Assembly: GCF_006715095.1 (NCBI RefSeq) | Contig: NZ_VFMO01000001.1 | Location: 682,001 to 746,000 of the forward strand | Direction of reading: 5' to 3' | Length of the DNA: 64,000 nucleotides | DNA from: Yimella lutea | GTDB lineage: Bacteria > Actinomycetota > Actinomycetes > Actinomycetales > Dermatophilaceae | Shown here: one piece after another, positions 37,371 to 46,081 of the stretch | How the letters are laid out: each line of letters starts with the position of its first letter | Numbering within the stretch: position 1 is the first letter of the stretch | The notes under the pieces: model-generated | Databases searched by the model: none | Told to the model about the DNA's origin: nothing | Seen by the model: only the letters and a program-made list of their open reading frames with translations | Made by a program: the position numbers and the translations under genes

Positions 37371-39158
37371 ATGACCGATGAACTGAAGACCGCCCAGCAG
37401 TGGCTGAGCTCGTTCGAGCAAGCCCTCGGCGGCGACGACGACGCCGCGGTGACCGACCTGTTCGGGCCGGAGTGTTACTGGCGCGACCTGGTGACGCTCA
37501 CCTGGAATCTGCACACGGCCGAGAGCGTCGACGAGATCACCGCGATGCTCGACGGCACTGCAAAAGGCCTGCGCCCCAGGAACATTCGTGCGACCGAAGC
37601 GGCCGACGCCGACGGAGTGATCGAGGCCTGGTTCGAGTTCGACAACGACGCGTTCAACGGCAAGGGCCTGGTGCGGCTGCGCGACGGCAAGGCATGGACG
37701 CTGCTGACCACTTCGCAGGAACTCGTCGACTTTCCTGAGAACCGGGGCACCCGGCGTCCGCTCGGCGCCGAACACGGCAACCCCAACCAGGACAAGAACT
37801 GGCTCGACCACCAGAAGGAACGCCAGGCGCGCCTGGGTTACGAGGACCAGCCGTACGTGGTCATCGTCGGCGGCGGTCAGGGTGGCATCGGGCTCGGTGC
37901 CCGGTTGAAGCAGCTCGGGGTGCCGACGCTGATCATCGACAAGCACCCGCGTCCGGGCGACCAATGGCGCAACCGCTACCACTCCCTGTGTCTGCACGAC
38001 CCGGTCTGGTACGACCACCTGCCCTACCTGCCGTTCCCAGCGAACTGGCCGGTGTTCACGCCGAAGGACAAGATCGGCGACTGGCTGGAGAGCTACACCA
38101 AGATCATGGAGCTCGACTACTGGAGCAACACCGAGTGCGTGTCGGCCGACTACGACGAGTCGACCCAGAAGTGGACCGTCAAGGTGATGCGCGACGGTTC
38201 GCCGGTCACCCTCGAGCCCTCGCAATTGGTGCTCGCAACGGGCATGTCGGGTGTGCCGAACATGCCGACCGTGCCGGGCATGGAGACCTTCAAGGGCGAG
38301 ATCCAGCACTCGTCCCAGCACCCGGGTGGCGACGCGTACGCCGGCAAGAAGGCCGTCGTCGTCGGCTCGAACAACTCAGCCCACGACATCTGCGCCGACC
38401 TGTGGCGAGCCGGGGCCGACGTCACGATGCTGCAGCGTTCGAGCACCCACATCGTGCGGTCGCAGTCGCTGATGACCGAGGTGCTCGGCCCGCTCTACTC
38501 CGAGGAGGCGCTGGCCAACGGCATCGACCACGACAAGGCCGACCTGATCTTCGCCTCGATCCCGTACAAGGTGCTGCCGGGCGTGCAGAAGCAGGCCTTC
38601 GACGTCATCCGCGAGAACGACAAGGAGTTCTACGACGGGTTGGAGAAGGCCGGGTTCATGCTCGACTTCGGCGACGACGACTCCGGTCTGTTCCTGAAGT
38701 ACTTGCGGCGCGGCTCCGGCTACTACATCGACATCGGTGCCTCCGACCTGGTGGCCAAGGGCGAAATCAAACTCGTCGCACCGGCGAACGTCGACCACAT
38801 CGACGAGACCGGGGTGGTGCTCGACGACGGACGCCACCTCGACGCCGACCTCATCGTGTTCGCCACCGGCTACGGCTCGATGAACGGTTGGGCGGCGAAG
38901 CTGATCAGCCAGGAGGTCGCCGACAAGGTGGGCAAGTGCTGGGGCCTCGGCTCCGACACGACCAAGGACCCTGGCCCGTGGCGAGGCGAGCTGCGCAACA
39001 TGTGGAAGCCCACCAAGCAGGACAACCTGTGGTTCCACGGCGGCAACCTGCATCAGTCCCGGCACTACTCGCGCTACCTGTCGATTCAGCTCAAGGCGCG
39101 CATGGAGGGGCTCGACACCCCCGTCTACGCCATCCCCGAAACCGTCCACCTGTCCTGA
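37371..39158 (+). CDS. Flavin-containing monooxygenase with N-terminal NTF2-like domain
   Basis: 595 residues from ATG 37371 (AAGGAG six bases upstream; GTG 37368 is a poorer start). Residues 1-125 form an NTF2/SnoaL-like domain. The FAD motif GGGQGG is at 167-172 (in VIVGGGQGGIGLG), the monooxygenase fingerprint-like FKGEIQHSSQH at 307-317, and the NADPH motif VGSNNSAHD at 331-339. This is the FMO/Baeyer-Villiger-like flavoprotein layout; the fingerprint has His where the classic motif has a Trp/Tyr/Phe, and substrate is unknown. Between the GAF regulator and an SDR gene 10 bases downstream. Confidence 0.9.
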   Translation: MTDELKTAQQWLSSFEQALGGDDDAAVTDLFGPECYWRDLVTLTWNLHTAESVDEITAMLDGTAKGLRPRNIRATEAADADGVIEAWFEFDNDAFNGKGLVRLRDGKAWTLLTTSQELVDFPENRGTRRPLGAEHGNPNQDKNWLDHQKERQARLGYEDQPYVVIVGGGQGGIGLGARLKQLGVPTLIIDKHPRPGDQWRNRYHSLCLHDPVWYDHLPYLPFPANWPVFTPKDKIGDWLESYTKIMELDYWSNTECVSADYDESTQKWTVKVMRDGSPVTLEPSQLVLATGMSGVPNMPTVPGMETFKGEIQHSSQHPGGDAYAGKKAVVVGSNNSAHDICADLWRAGADVTMLQRSSTHIVRSQSLMTEVLGPLYSEEALANGIDHDKADLIFASIPYKVLPGVQKQAFDVIRENDKEFYDGLEKAGFMLDFGDDDSGLFLKYLRRGSGYYIDIGASDLVAKGEIKLVAPANVDHIDETGVVLDDGRHLDADLIVFATGYGSMNGWAAKLISQEVADKVGKCWGLGSDTTKDPGPWRGELRNMWKPTKQDNLWFHGGNLHQSRHYSRYLSIQLKARMEGLDTPVYAIPETVHLS

Positions 39159-39168
39159 AGGAGCCGTC

Positions 39169-39942
39169 ATGTCCAACGTCCACATCACCGGCGCAGCGCG
39201 CGGAATCGGCAAGTCGATCGCGAACCGATTGGCAAGCGACGGACACGACCTGGTCGTGTCCGACCTTCCCAGCATGTCCGACGCACTCGAGGCCACCGCC
39301 GAGGAGCTGCGGGCCCACGGCGGCAAGGTCGTCGCCGCCACCGGTGACGTGTCGTCGGCCGACGACGTACGCCGGTTGGTGGCCACGACCGGCGACGAAC
39401 TCGGGTCGCTCGACGTCATGGTCGCCAACGCCGGTATCGCCCAGACCAAGGCGCTGCTCGAGGTGACTCCCGAGGAATACGACCGGGTGCACGCGGTCAA
39501 CGGGCGAGGGGTGTTCCTCTGTTACACCGAGGCCGCCAAGCAGATGATCTCCCAAGGCAACGGCGGCAAGATCATCGGCGCGGCGTCGATCGCGGCGCAC
39601 AAGGGATTTCCGTTGCTCGGTGTCTACTGCTCCAGCAAGTTCGCGGTGCGGGCGCTCACCCAGTCGGCCGCGCAGGAGTGGGCCGAGCACGGCATCACGG
39701 TCAACGCCTACTGCCCGGGCATCGTCGACACGACGATGTGGGAGGAGATCGATCGCGATCTCGGCGCGATCAACAACGTCGGCAAGGGCGAGTCGATGAA
39801 GGCGATGGCCGCAGGCATCGCACTCGGACGCGTTTCGACCGGCGACGACGTCGCCAAGCTGGTGTCGTACCTGGCTGGCCCCGACTCGGACTACATGACC
39901 GGACAGTCGGTGCTGGTCGACGGCGGAATGGTCTTCAGTTAG
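39169..39942 (+). CDS. Short-chain dehydrogenase/reductase
   Basis: 257 residues. Cofactor motif TGAARGIG at 7-14, NAG at 87-89, catalytic Ser 140, Tyr 153 and Lys 157 (YCSSK) are all present. The C-terminus (GQSVLVDGGMVF) is typical of the classical SDR. It resembles acetoin/diacetyl or 3-oxoacyl reductases. The N-terminus is short for the family (TGxxxGIG starts at 7), but ATG 39169 has AAGGAG upstream. Cotranscribed with the monooxygenase; together they could oxidise then reduce a ketone or its product (inference). Confidence 0.93.
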   Translation: MSNVHITGAARGIGKSIANRLASDGHDLVVSDLPSMSDALEATAEELRAHGGKVVAATGDVSSADDVRRLVATTGDELGSLDVMVANAGIAQTKALLEVTPEEYDRVHAVNGRGVFLCYTEAAKQMISQGNGGKIIGAASIAAHKGFPLLGVYCSSKFAVRALTQSAAQEWAEHGITVNAYCPGIVDTTMWEEIDRDLGAINNVGKGESMKAMAAGIALGRVSTGDDVAKLVSYLAGPDSDYMTGQSVLVDGGMVFS

Positions 39943-39957
39943 TCCGACGGCAAACGG

Positions 39958-39996
39958 AACGAGGCGCCCGCATCGCTGCGGGCGCCTCGTTCCATC
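39958..39996 (+). terminator. Terminator after the FMO-SDR operon
   Basis: 15-bp arms AACGAGGCGCCCGCA (39958-39972) and TGCGGGCGCCTCGTT (39977-39991) with a TCGC loop. It lies between the SDR gene and the convergent tRNA-Ser gene and could serve both. Confidence 0.9.
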
Positions 39997-39999
39997 TGG

Positions 40000-40086
40000 C
40001 GGTGGCGGAGGGATTTGAACCCTCGGTGGGGGTTAACCCACAAACGCTTTCGAGGCGTTCTCCTTAGGCCGCTCGGACACGCCACC
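40000..40086 (-). tRNA. tRNA-Ser (anticodon CGA)
   Basis: 87-nt class II tRNA on the minus strand. Acceptor GGTGGCG (40086-40080) with CGCCACC (40007-40001), anticodon stem AACGC/GCGTT with loop CTCGAAA and anticodon CGA (plus 40050-40052), long variable arm, T-loop TTCAAAT, discriminator G. Decodes UCG. Confidence 0.97.
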
Positions 40087-40140
40087 GCCGAAGAACATAC
40101 CCGACGGACGACGTTCGCCCCAAACCGGCACACTGGACGG

Positions 40141-40389
40141 GTGGAGCACGAGGACATCGTCCGGCTGCGGCGGGCGCGCGATCGGATGGATCGCGACTAC
40201 GCCCAGCCCCTCGACGTGCCCGCGCTCGCGGCCGATGCGCTGATGTCGGTCGGCCATTTCCAGCGCTCGTTCAAGAAGGCGTACGGCGAAACGCCCTACT
40301 CCTACCTGATGACTCGGCGGGTCGAGCGCGCCCAGGCGCTGCTGCGCATCGGTGAGTTGAGCGTCACCGACGTCTGCATGGCGACCTCA
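40141..40389 (+). pseudogene. 3'-truncated AraC-family regulator gene
   Basis: GTG 40141 starts an 80-residue segment with the first AraC helix-turn-helix (VPALAADALMSVGHFQRSFK, then YGETPYSYL and RVERAQALLRIGELSVTDVC). The second helix-turn-helix, which should follow CMA, is missing: the sequence runs straight into the stop of the convergent alpha-hydroxy-acid oxidase gene at 40387-40389. A deletion joined the two. Not functional. Confidence 0.85.
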
Positions 40390-41658
40390 GGCCAGCATCG
40401 AGGAGTCGATCTCGGCGATCGAGGTGACGCCGGTGGTGGCCATCATGAGGTCGAGTTCGGCACGGAAGTGTTCGAGCACCTCACGCACCCCGTCGGCACC
40501 GGCGATCGCGAGCCCGTAGACGTAGGGGCGGCCGATGCAGACCGCTGACGCGCCGAGCGCCAACGCCTTGTAAACGTCTGCACCACAACGGATCCCGCTG
40601 TCGAACAGCAGCGGGACATGCCCGTCGACCACCGGGACTATCGCCTCCAGCGCATCGAGGGAGGCGATCGCTCCGTCGACCTGCCGGCCACCGTGGTTCG
40701 AGACGATGATCCCGTCGACACCCGCCTCCAGTGCCAGCCGAGCGTCCTTGACGGACTGCACACCCTTGACCAGGATCGGCAGGTCCGTCATCTCCCGCAG
40801 CGTCGCCAGGTCGTCCCAGGTCAGATCGGTTCGGGAGAAGACCTCCAGGAAGGTCTGGACGGCGGCGCGTGGATAGGGCGAGCGGAGGTTCTCGCGGAAC
40901 TCGCCGGGATAGTGCTTGGTGATTGAGAGCAGCGAGCGCACCGCGGCCGGGGTCGGTCGTCCGTCGGGCTGTTTGCCCGGCCCGCCGTTCACGCGCTGCT
41001 CGACCAGGTCCTGGAACGCCGGGTCGGACGTGTACTGCGCGATGCCGAGACCACGGGCGAACGGCAGGTACGCGCGATCGAGGTCGAGCGTGCGCCAACC
41101 GAGCACGGTCGTGTCGAGCGTGACCACGATCGCGCCCGCACCGATGGCCTCGGCCCGTCGCACGAACGACTCGACGACGGACGGCTGGTTGCTCCAGTAG
41201 AGCTGGAACCAACGCGGGTGATCGCCGAGTTCGGCGGCGATCTGCTCCATCGGCACGGACGCCTGCGAGGAGATGATCATCGGCACGCCCGCGGCCTTCG
41301 CCCCGCGCGCGACGGCGAGATCGGCATCGGGATGTGCCATCTCGGCCACACCGATCGGGGCTGTCAGCAGAGGTGAGAGGAAATCGCTGCCCAGCAGGGA
41401 GATCGACTGTTCCCGGCGGCTCACGTCGCGCAGCATTCGCGGCACGATGCGGTGTCGGTCGAAGGCGGCACGGTTGGCGTCCATCGTCGACCCGGATCCG
41501 GCACCGGTCTGCACGTAGTCGCGTGCCGGCGGGCTCATCGCCTTCAACCCCGCGCGCTCCAGCGAGTCGGCATGGGTCGGCACCGAAGGCGTCCGACCGA
41601 AGACACCCGCCGAGTAGATACGCGACTGGATCTCGCGTCCGAAGGGCAACTGGGTCAT
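40387..41658 (-). CDS. FMN-dependent alpha-hydroxy-acid dehydrogenase (L-lactate 2-monooxygenase type)
   Basis: 423 residues from ATG 41658 (ribosome site GGGAG). FMN-dependent TIM-barrel; active-site landmarks include the catalytic-base region SNHGGRQVDG with His and Arg, and ILVKGVQ near the phosphate site. The length and long N-terminus fit lactate 2-monooxygenase or lactate dehydrogenase (LldD) rather than the 350-residue glycolate oxidase. An upstream frame extension of 26 residues is not coding. Its stop codon marks the AraC deletion junction. A LytR_C gene starts just upstream. Confidence 0.88.
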   Translation of the reverse strand: MTQLPFGREIQSRIYSAGVFGRTPSVPTHADSLERAGLKAMSPPARDYVQTGAGSGSTMDANRAAFDRHRIVPRMLRDVSRREQSISLLGSDFLSPLLTAPIGVAEMAHPDADLAVARGAKAAGVPMIISSQASVPMEQIAAELGDHPRWFQLYWSNQPSVVESFVRRAEAIGAGAIVVTLDTTVLGWRTLDLDRAYLPFARGLGIAQYTSDPAFQDLVEQRVNGGPGKQPDGRPTPAAVRSLLSITKHYPGEFRENLRSPYPRAAVQTFLEVFSRTDLTWDDLATLREMTDLPILVKGVQSVKDARLALEAGVDGIIVSNHGGRQVDGAIASLDALEAIVPVVDGHVPLLFDSGIRCGADVYKALALGASAVCIGRPYVYGLAIAGADGVREVLEHFRAELDLMMATTGVTSIAEIDSSMLA

Positions 41659-41674
41659 CTCGGGGACTCCCTGT

Positions 41675-42199
41675 TCAGCAGCCGGGTGGGGTGGTGCTGG
41701 TGGTCGGCGCGGGGGTGTTGATCGTCGGGAAGGCATCGCCCAGAACGACGTCGATCGAGTCGTCGTCGCGACCGTCGGTCATGCTCTGGGCGCCCGGCAC
41801 GAGGGGTTGCACGAACTGCTTCGCCTTGGCTGCGCCCTTCGGGCCGAACCGGATCTGGCCGACCGTCTTCAGCTTCATCTGGTACGGGTCGTTGCTGACA
41901 ACACCGACGGTGAAGTGGTGCGCCTTCAGGGCTTTCGCCGTCTCCTTGGCCTTGCCCTGGCCGCTGGAGGCGTTGTAGACGTTCAGGACGAACCCGGCGT
42001 TGGCGTGCACGACCTTCGTGGGTGAGCAGCTCGCCGGCTTCTGGGGCGGACGACTACCCGGAATCATCCCGGTGGTGTACGCCGCCGCGTAGGCCGATCC
42101 GAGCACGACGGCCAGTCCGACCCCGATGAGCACCATGAGGGAACGCCTGCGCTTGCGGTCGCGGGCGTGGGAGCGTCCGGTCGATTGTGCGTACTTCAT
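41675..42199 (-). CDS. LytR_C-domain membrane protein
   Basis: 174 residues. N-terminal cytoplasmic basic stretch, one hydrophobic helix (about 21-43), and an extracytoplasmic LytR_C domain (about 60-160, VVHANAGFVLNVYNASSGQG) with a Pro/Thr tail ending PPGC. LytR_C is often fused to LCP ligases but here stands alone; the LCP protein at 5.7 kb lacks it. It could act as a partner of that ligase (inference). Lies 16 bases upstream of the oxidase gene in the same direction. The 213 bases 42200-42412 before the HerA-like gene hold nothing I can identify. Confidence 0.85.
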   Translation of the reverse strand: MKYAQSTGRSHARDRKRRRSLMVLIGVGLAVVLGSAYAAAYTTGMIPGSRPPQKPASCSPTKVVHANAGFVLNVYNASSGQGKAKETAKALKAHHFTVGVVSNDPYQMKLKTVGQIRFGPKGAAKAKQFVQPLVPGAQSMTDGRDDDSIDVVLGDAFPTINTPAPTTSTTPPGC

Positions 42200-42412
42200 G
42201 AGATCGGCACCATCAGATCACGTGGACGCGTGCGTGCAACGGCGATCGGTGCCCATGTCGGTGGGCATGTCGATCCGTAACGACACCCCAGGCCGTGATC
42301 GAAGGACGGGCGCACTTCGCTCACGGCCTGGGAGATCACCGCGCCAGTCTAGGTCGGCTGGTTCCGGCGGCTCGCCGGTGTTCGGATGTGATCTGAGTCT
42401 AGAGTCGTCGCC

Positions 42413-43963
42413 GTGAGCGAATCTGCGACGCAACTCGACCAGATCAAGTCCGGGTACGGCTTCGAGGGCCTGGCCCTCCAGCTCGGGGTGGCGATGGACG
42501 AAGACACCCCGCATCCCGACGCGCCGGTGCGCCTGCCACTGGCGATGATGAACCGCCACGGCCTGGTCGCCGGCGCGACCGGAACGGGCAAGACCAAGAC
42601 ATTGCAGTTGATGGCCGAGCAGTTGTCGAACCAGGGCGTTCCGGTCTTCATCGCCGACATCAAGGGCGACATCTCCGGCCTGGCGACGCCGGGCGAATCG
42701 AGCGAGAAGCTGCTCGATCGCACGCAGGGCATCGGGCAACAGTGGACCGCGACCGCTTACCCGACCGAGTTCCTCACCCTCGGCGGACGGGGCAAGGGCG
42801 CCCCGGTCCGCGCCACCATGACCTCGTTCGGACCGACTCTGTTGGCGAAGGTGCTCGGTCTCAACGACACCCAGGAGTCCAGCCTCGGCCTGATCTTCCA
42901 CTACGCCGACAAGCGCGGACTGACGCTGCTGGATCTCAAGGACCTGCAGGCGGTCATCAAGCACCTCGTCTCGGACGAGGGCAAGGCCGACCTGAAGGAA
43001 CTCGGCGGCCTCTCTTCCGCGACGGCCGGCGTCATCCTGCGCTCGCTGATCACGTTCTCCGACCAGGGCGCCGACGTCTTCTTCGGTGAACCGGAGTTCG
43101 ACACGGCCGATCTGATGCGAGTTGCGCCGGACGGAAAGGGCGTCATCACGTGTCTTGAACTTCCGCAGGTGCAGGACCGTCCCGAACTCTTCTCCACGTT
43201 CCTCATGTGGCTGCTCGCTGACCTTTTCCAGGACCTTCCCGAGGTGGGTGACGCGGAGAAGCCGAAGCTGGTCTTCTTCTTCGACGAGGCGCACCTGCTG
43301 TTCAAGGACGCGTCGAAGGCGTTCCTCGCCTCGATCGAACAGACGGTGAAGCTCATCCGATCCAAGGGTGTCGGCATCTTCTTCGTCACACAGACGCCGA
43401 AGGACGTGCCGGAGGCCGTCCTCGCCCAACTCGGCAACCGCGTCCAGCATGCGTTGCGCGCGTTCACCCCGGACGACCAGAAGGCGCTCACCCGCACCGT
43501 CCGCACCTTCCCGACGAGCGAGTACGACCTGGAGGAACTGCTCACCACCCTCGGCACCGGTGAAGCCGTCGTCACCGTCCTGAGCGAGCGCGGTGCACCG
43601 ACGCCGGTGGCCTGGACGCGGATGCTAGCGCCGACCTCGCTCATGGCGCCGTCGTCCGAAGCGACGATGGATCAGTTGGTCTCCGCGTCGCCCTTCAACG
43701 CCAAGTACGGCGCCGCGGTCGATCGCGAGTCGGCGTACGAGATGTTGAACAAACGGATGGAGGCGGCGCCGGAACCCGCAGCCGCAGACCCGGAGCCGCC
43801 CGCGCCGGCAGCTCCGCCCGCCCGGCGGGCCGAGCAGGAACCGGGAGTGGTCGAGCAGGTGGTGAAGTCGAGTGCCTTCAAATCGATGCTTCGTTCGGCC
43901 GGCACCGTCATCGGACGCGAGATCACCCGAAGCCTGTTCGGGACGGCTCGGCGTCGTCGCTGA
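42413..43963 (+). CDS. HerA-like DNA-translocating ATPase (DUF853)
   Basis: 516 residues from GTG 42413. Walker A AGATGTGKTKT at 53-63 and a Walker B-like LVFFFDEAHLLF near residue 285 with the Glu-Ala-His of HerA/FtsK-type ATPases; a tail of Ala/Pro-rich repeats and a basic end follows. HerA ATPases move DNA with NurA nucleases, but no nuclease is adjacent, and in actinobacteria DUF853 proteins stand alone. It is flanked by two LytR_C proteins on the opposite strand. Function unknown. Confidence 0.9.
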   Translation: MSESATQLDQIKSGYGFEGLALQLGVAMDEDTPHPDAPVRLPLAMMNRHGLVAGATGTGKTKTLQLMAEQLSNQGVPVFIADIKGDISGLATPGESSEKLLDRTQGIGQQWTATAYPTEFLTLGGRGKGAPVRATMTSFGPTLLAKVLGLNDTQESSLGLIFHYADKRGLTLLDLKDLQAVIKHLVSDEGKADLKELGGLSSATAGVILRSLITFSDQGADVFFGEPEFDTADLMRVAPDGKGVITCLELPQVQDRPELFSTFLMWLLADLFQDLPEVGDAEKPKLVFFFDEAHLLFKDASKAFLASIEQTVKLIRSKGVGIFFVTQTPKDVPEAVLAQLGNRVQHALRAFTPDDQKALTRTVRTFPTSEYDLEELLTTLGTGEAVVTVLSERGAPTPVAWTRMLAPTSLMAPSSEATMDQLVSASPFNAKYGAAVDRESAYEMLNKRMEAAPEPAAADPEPPAPAAPPARRAEQEPGVVEQVVKSSAFKSMLRSAGTVIGREITRSLFGTARRRR

Positions 43964-43976
43964 CCGCTGGTTCTGA

Positions 43977-44771
43977 TCAGCAGCCCGGCGGTCTGGAACT
44001 CGGTTTCGCCGGAGCCGGAGTCGCCTCGGCGGCGGGCACCAACTCCTCGAACTTGCTGCCCAGCATGACGTCGACGGTCTCGTCCTTGCGACCGTCCTTC
44101 ACCAGGCGTGCGCCCTTGATGGACAGTTGCACGCGGCGCGCGGCCGGCTCGCCGAATTCGCCGTGCCGAATGATCGCGGTGTCGTCGGGGAAGTAGCCGC
44201 CGTTGGGGTCATTGCCGTTGGCTGCGACCTGGAAGCCACGCTCGCGCAACCCGGCAGCGACAGTGCCGGACAGTCCGCCCTTGAACGTCGTGTTGTACAC
44301 CCGCACGGTCACCTTCTGCGCGGGCGGCGGCGGCACCGGCACGAACTTGAACGAGTCGCCCAGGACAAGGTCGACCGTCGGGTTGCTCCGGTCGTCCTGG
44401 TACAGGACGGCGTTCTGTACCTGGGAAGCGAGATTCAGCGCGACCTGGCGGCCGTTCCTGCCGTGGCGGATCTCCGCGGTACGCGGTTCGGGTCGGCCGT
44501 CGGGGTTGGGGTCGTTGCCGGTCTTCAGCACGTGAGCGCCACGCCAGGTCAGTTCACCTGCGGCCTTCGAAGCCAGGCCGGAGGTGGCGCTGGCGTTGTA
44601 GATGTTGAGGTAGATCTGGGAGAGCGGCACCGTGAACGACGGTTTCGGCAGTGTCTTCGGGCACGCAGCGGTCGCACGGGGTTTCTGGGGTGCGGGGTCG
44701 TCGCTGCACCCGGTGACGAGGACGGCGATGCCGACGACGAAGCCGACGCATGCCAACCGTCGGTCGTGCAT
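43977..44771 (-). CDS. Lipoprotein with two LytR_C domains
   Basis: 264 residues from ATG 44771 (ribosome site AAGGGGA). Lipoprotein signal peptide with lipobox VTGC, Cys at about residue 22. Two LytR_C repeats follow, each with an I/V-Y-N-A/T segment: LNIYNASATSGLA (about 65) and VRVYNTTFKGGLS (about 160), then a tail ending PPGC as in the other LytR_C protein. Anchored outside the membrane. Faces the HerA-like gene 13 bases away. A longer upstream frame is not coding. The 280-base gap 44772-45051 probably holds divergent promoters; I identify nothing else. Confidence 0.85.
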   Translation of the reverse strand: MHDRRLACVGFVVGIAVLVTGCSDDPAPQKPRATAACPKTLPKPSFTVPLSQIYLNIYNASATSGLASKAAGELTWRGAHVLKTGNDPNPDGRPEPRTAEIRHGRNGRQVALNLASQVQNAVLYQDDRSNPTVDLVLGDSFKFVPVPPPPAQKVTVRVYNTTFKGGLSGTVAAGLRERGFQVAANGNDPNGGYFPDDTAIIRHGEFGEPAARRVQLSIKGARLVKDGRKDETVDVMLGSKFEELVPAAEATPAPAKPSSRPPGC

Positions 44772-45051
44772 TGTCGTCCCCTTCACGATCACAGTCATAG
44801 CCAGCGTGATTGTTTCACGTCCGGCTCGTACCCGTGCCCGGGACACGTCCGGGCGGCTCGGTCGAGTCGGGCTCATGAGTCGCGGCTTCAAATAGATCTG
44901 GCAGGAACTCCCCGAGAGCCGCGGGCGGTGGTGGGCGAAGACTTTGCTACGGTCGTCCCGGCTTCCGGGGGAGGCAAGCCCGAACGAATGGTCGTCCAGA
45001 GCGATAGTGAGGGTGAACCCGCAGCGCGGGTGCTTCCCGAGGAGGTTTGCA

Positions 45052-45684
45052 GTGCGTATCTCGGAACTGTCCGAGGTGACGGGGATGCCCATCGCCACCT
45101 TGAAGTTCTACCTGCGCGAGGGGGTGCTGCATCCCGGCGAAGCGCAGGCCAAGACCCAGTCCTTCTACGACGACTCCCATGTGGAGCGGGTCAGGCTCGT
45201 CCGGGCGCTCACCGAGGTCGGGGGACTCTCGATCGCGGCCACGAAGATGGTCGTCGACGCGATGAACGACCCGCAGGTCGACCGGCTCAGCCTGCTCGCG
45301 ACCGCCCAGAAGTCACTTGCCCCACCGGTGATCGTCCCGCGGCGCGAGCACCCACTCGCCCGGCAGCTGTTGGACAAACTCGGGTGGGAGTACAGCGACG
45401 GTGACCGGATGGTCGATCTGCTCGAGCGCCAGCTGGAAGTGGCCGACGAGGCCGATGTGGGTATGACGATGGCGCACATGGTGGGCCTTGCTCGGATGGC
45501 GCACCACATCGCCGAGGTCGACATCTCGCTCGTCCCGGACGACGCGACCCTCGCCGTCCGTAACACCGTGCTCGGCACCGCAGTCTCCGACAAGTTGCTG
45601 ATCACGCTGCGCCGACTCGCGCAATCCGATGTCGCCCGGCGTGCCGGCGCCGAGACGCCCCAGGCGGAGCCGATTTCGGACTGA
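45052..45684 (+). CDS. MerR-family transcriptional regulator
   Basis: 210 residues from GTG 45052, fixed by GAGGAGG at 45039-45045. MerR helix-turn-helix at about 1-70 (RISELSEVTGMPIATLKFYL, then REG), followed by a coiled dimerisation helix and a C-terminal effector region with no Cys pair, so not a metal sensor of the MerR class. Target unknown. Divergent from the LytR_C lipoprotein gene. Confidence 0.9.
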   Translation: MRISELSEVTGMPIATLKFYLREGVLHPGEAQAKTQSFYDDSHVERVRLVRALTEVGGLSIAATKMVVDAMNDPQVDRLSLLATAQKSLAPPVIVPRREHPLARQLLDKLGWEYSDGDRMVDLLERQLEVADEADVGMTMAHMVGLARMAHHIAEVDISLVPDDATLAVRNTVLGTAVSDKLLITLRRLAQSDVARRAGAETPQAEPISD

Positions 45685-45713
45685 GCGTCCGGCCCGGTAT
45701 CCTCGACCGGCCT

Positions 45714-45800
45714 GGAGGATTCGCATAGTGGCCTAGTGCGCACGATTGGAAATCGTGTTGGGGATGAAACCCCTCGCGGGTTCAAATCCCGCATCCTCCG
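45714..45800 (+). tRNA. tRNA-Ser (anticodon GGA)
   Basis: 87-nt class II tRNA. Acceptor GGAGGAT (45714-45720) with ATCCTCC (45793-45799), anticodon stem CACGA/TCGTG with loop TTGGAAA and anticodon GGA (45738-45740), long variable arm, T-arm GCGGG-TTCAAAT-CCCGC, discriminator G. Decodes UCC/UCU. Confidence 0.97.
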
Positions 45801-45826
45801 CGTGGTGATCGCAGTGATCACGAACG

Positions 45827-45860
45827 AGCCCCCGGCACTTCGGTGCCGGGGGCTTGTTCA
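45827..45860 (+). terminator. Terminator after tRNA-Ser(GGA)
   Basis: AGCCCCCGGCAC (45827-45838) pairs with GTGCCGGGGGCT (45843-45854) around a TTCG tetraloop. A TGTTC run follows. It also lies at the end of the SRP RNA gene on the other strand. Confidence 0.85.
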
Positions 45861-45880
45861 TGTTCAGGGCCCCCACGGGC

Positions 45881-45910
45881 ATGAAAGGACCCCTCGCGCA
45901 CCTGAAAGAG
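45881..45910 (+). repeat. 30-bp inverted repeat, arm 1 (overlaps the ffs 3' end)
   Basis: ATGAAAGGACCCCTCGCGCA followed by CCTGAAAGAG. The reverse complement of 46151-46180 matches 27 of 30 positions. Arm 1 covers the 3' side of the SRP RNA gene. Confidence 0.7.
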
Positions 45911-45976
45911 CTCACCTGCCCTTGCTGCATTCCTGCCCTGGGGGAGTTCAGTGAGGTATCACCACACGAGGGGTCT
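45887..45976 (-). ncRNA. ffs: Signal recognition particle RNA (4.5S, ffs)
   Basis: About 90 nt on the minus strand. The conserved SRP core is visible: CAGG-GCA-GGAA-TGC-AGCA with a GGAA tetraloop closed by GCA/TGC, then AAGGGCAGGTGAGCTC. The outer ends pair as GACCCCTCG (45975-45967) with CGAGGGGTC (45896-45888). The RNA binds Ffh to target membrane proteins. The position divergent from dnaX and beside a tRNA-Ser gene matches the actinobacterial arrangement. Exact ends are uncertain by a few bases. Confidence 0.87.
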
Positions 45977-45983
45977 GCTGAGC

Positions 45984-46013
45984 AGTTTAGAACAGGCGCG
46001 CGCCCAGGCCCAA
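45984..46013 (-). promoter_or_regulatory. Promoter of the SRP RNA gene
   Basis: On the minus strand -35 TTGGGC (46013-46008) and -10 TAAACT (45989-45984) are spaced by 18 bases, 8 bases before the predicted RNA start. Confidence 0.6.
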
Positions 46014-46081
46014 TCGCGGTGCCGTGGCGGCACCCGGGTGAGTCGACGGCCAGGCACACGGAGGCGGCACACGGAGGCGGG

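Noticed and set aside
42218..43450. 410-residue minus-strand frame over the HerA-like gene
   Set aside because: Antisense shadow; no recognisable domain and the plus-strand gene has Walker motifs.
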